Source of the DNA: Desulfuromonadaceae bacterium
GTDB lineage: Bacteria > Desulfobacterota > Desulfuromonadia > Desulfuromonadales > Desulfuromonadaceae
NCBI GenBank assembly: GCA_027065245.1
Contig: JAMOOS010000339.1
Span: 1-5,673, forward strand
DNA length: 5,673 bases
Direction of reading: 5' to 3'
Below are positions 5,551 through 5,673 of this stretch, piece by piece. The notes below the pieces were generated by a model, which saw only the letters and a list, made by a program, of their open reading frames with translations, had not been told where the DNA came from and ran no database searches. Positions within the stretch are counted from its first letter, which is position 1. Every line of letters starts with the position of its first letter. Position numbers and translations under genes: made by a program.

Positions 5551-5673
5551 ATGGCAAAGGAAAAATTTGAAAGAACAAAGCCCCATGTCAATATTGGAAC
5601 CATCGGCCACGTCGACCACGGCAAGACCACCCTTACCGCCGCTATCACCAAGGTAATGGCCGGGTTGGGTCAA
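5551..5673 (+). CDS. tuf: Elongation factor Tu, N-terminal part (runs off the right edge)
   Basis: Translation GTPase that brings aminoacyl-tRNA to the ribosomal A site. Only the first 41 codons are visible. The protein begins MAKEKFERTKPHVNIGTIGH and contains the complete P-loop GHVDHGKT (about 19-26), the G1 motif of EF-Tu, followed by TLTAAIT. The full protein in this family is about 395 residues, so most is outside the window. The ATG is supported by the Shine-Dalgarno at 5532-5541 and by the conserved N-terminus. It follows four tRNA genes on the same strand, as tufB does in E. coli; many proteobacteria have a second tuf near the str operon, which cannot be judged here. Codon use is biased to GCC, ACC, GGC and ATC, as expected for a highly expressed gene. 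Confidence 0.97.
   Translation, partial: MAKEKFERTKPHVNIGTIGHVDHGKTTLTAAITKVMAGLGQ

Overview
This window looks like a chromosomal housekeeping segment from a Gram-negative bacterium, most likely a Desulfuromonadales/Geobacter-type deltaproteobacterium (Desulfuromonadota). The guess rests on the family content: a bacterial-type proS with an editing domain, a DUF4388 protein (a family common in that group and in myxobacteria) placed between proS and pyrF, and a Thr-Tyr-Gly-Thr tRNA cluster leading into tuf. This is inference; no database search was possible.

Layout. Positions 1-173 hold the N-terminal part of an unrecognised gene on the minus strand, divergent from everything else. A divergent intergenic region follows (174-332). 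Positions 333-4741 hold four plus-strand genes packed without gaps: proS (prolyl-tRNA synthetase), a DUF4388-domain protein, pyrF (orotidine 5'-phosphate decarboxylase) and rlmB/trmH-type (23S rRNA 2'-O-ribose methyltransferase). The junctions are a 1-nt gap, an ATGA overlap and a GTGA overlap, so the genes are probably one translationally coupled operon. Positions 4742-4893 hold two tandem sigma70-like promoters. Four tRNA genes follow: Thr(TGT), Tyr(GTA), Gly(TCC) and Thr(GGT), all with encoded CCA. A 166-nt leader then precedes the first 41 codons of tuf (EF-Tu), which runs off the right edge.

How the parts fit. Most genes serve translation: charging of tRNA-Pro, 23S rRNA modification, tRNA supply, and EF-Tu, which carries aminoacyl-tRNAs to the ribosome. 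PyrF supplies UMP. The tRNA order and the link to tuf match the E. coli thrU-tyrU-glyT-thrT-tufB operon, so this is an old conserved arrangement. The gene of real uncertainty is the DUF4388 protein inside the housekeeping operon. Its N-terminus resembles an AbrB-like swapped hairpin and its C-terminal half carries a winged-helix-like stretch.

I found no clear novel system, mobile element, CRISPR array or phage gene. The less explained items are the DUF4388 protein, the orphan divergent gene start, a small inverted repeat pair shared by two promoter regions, and a trailer complementary to the 3' end of the first tRNA.
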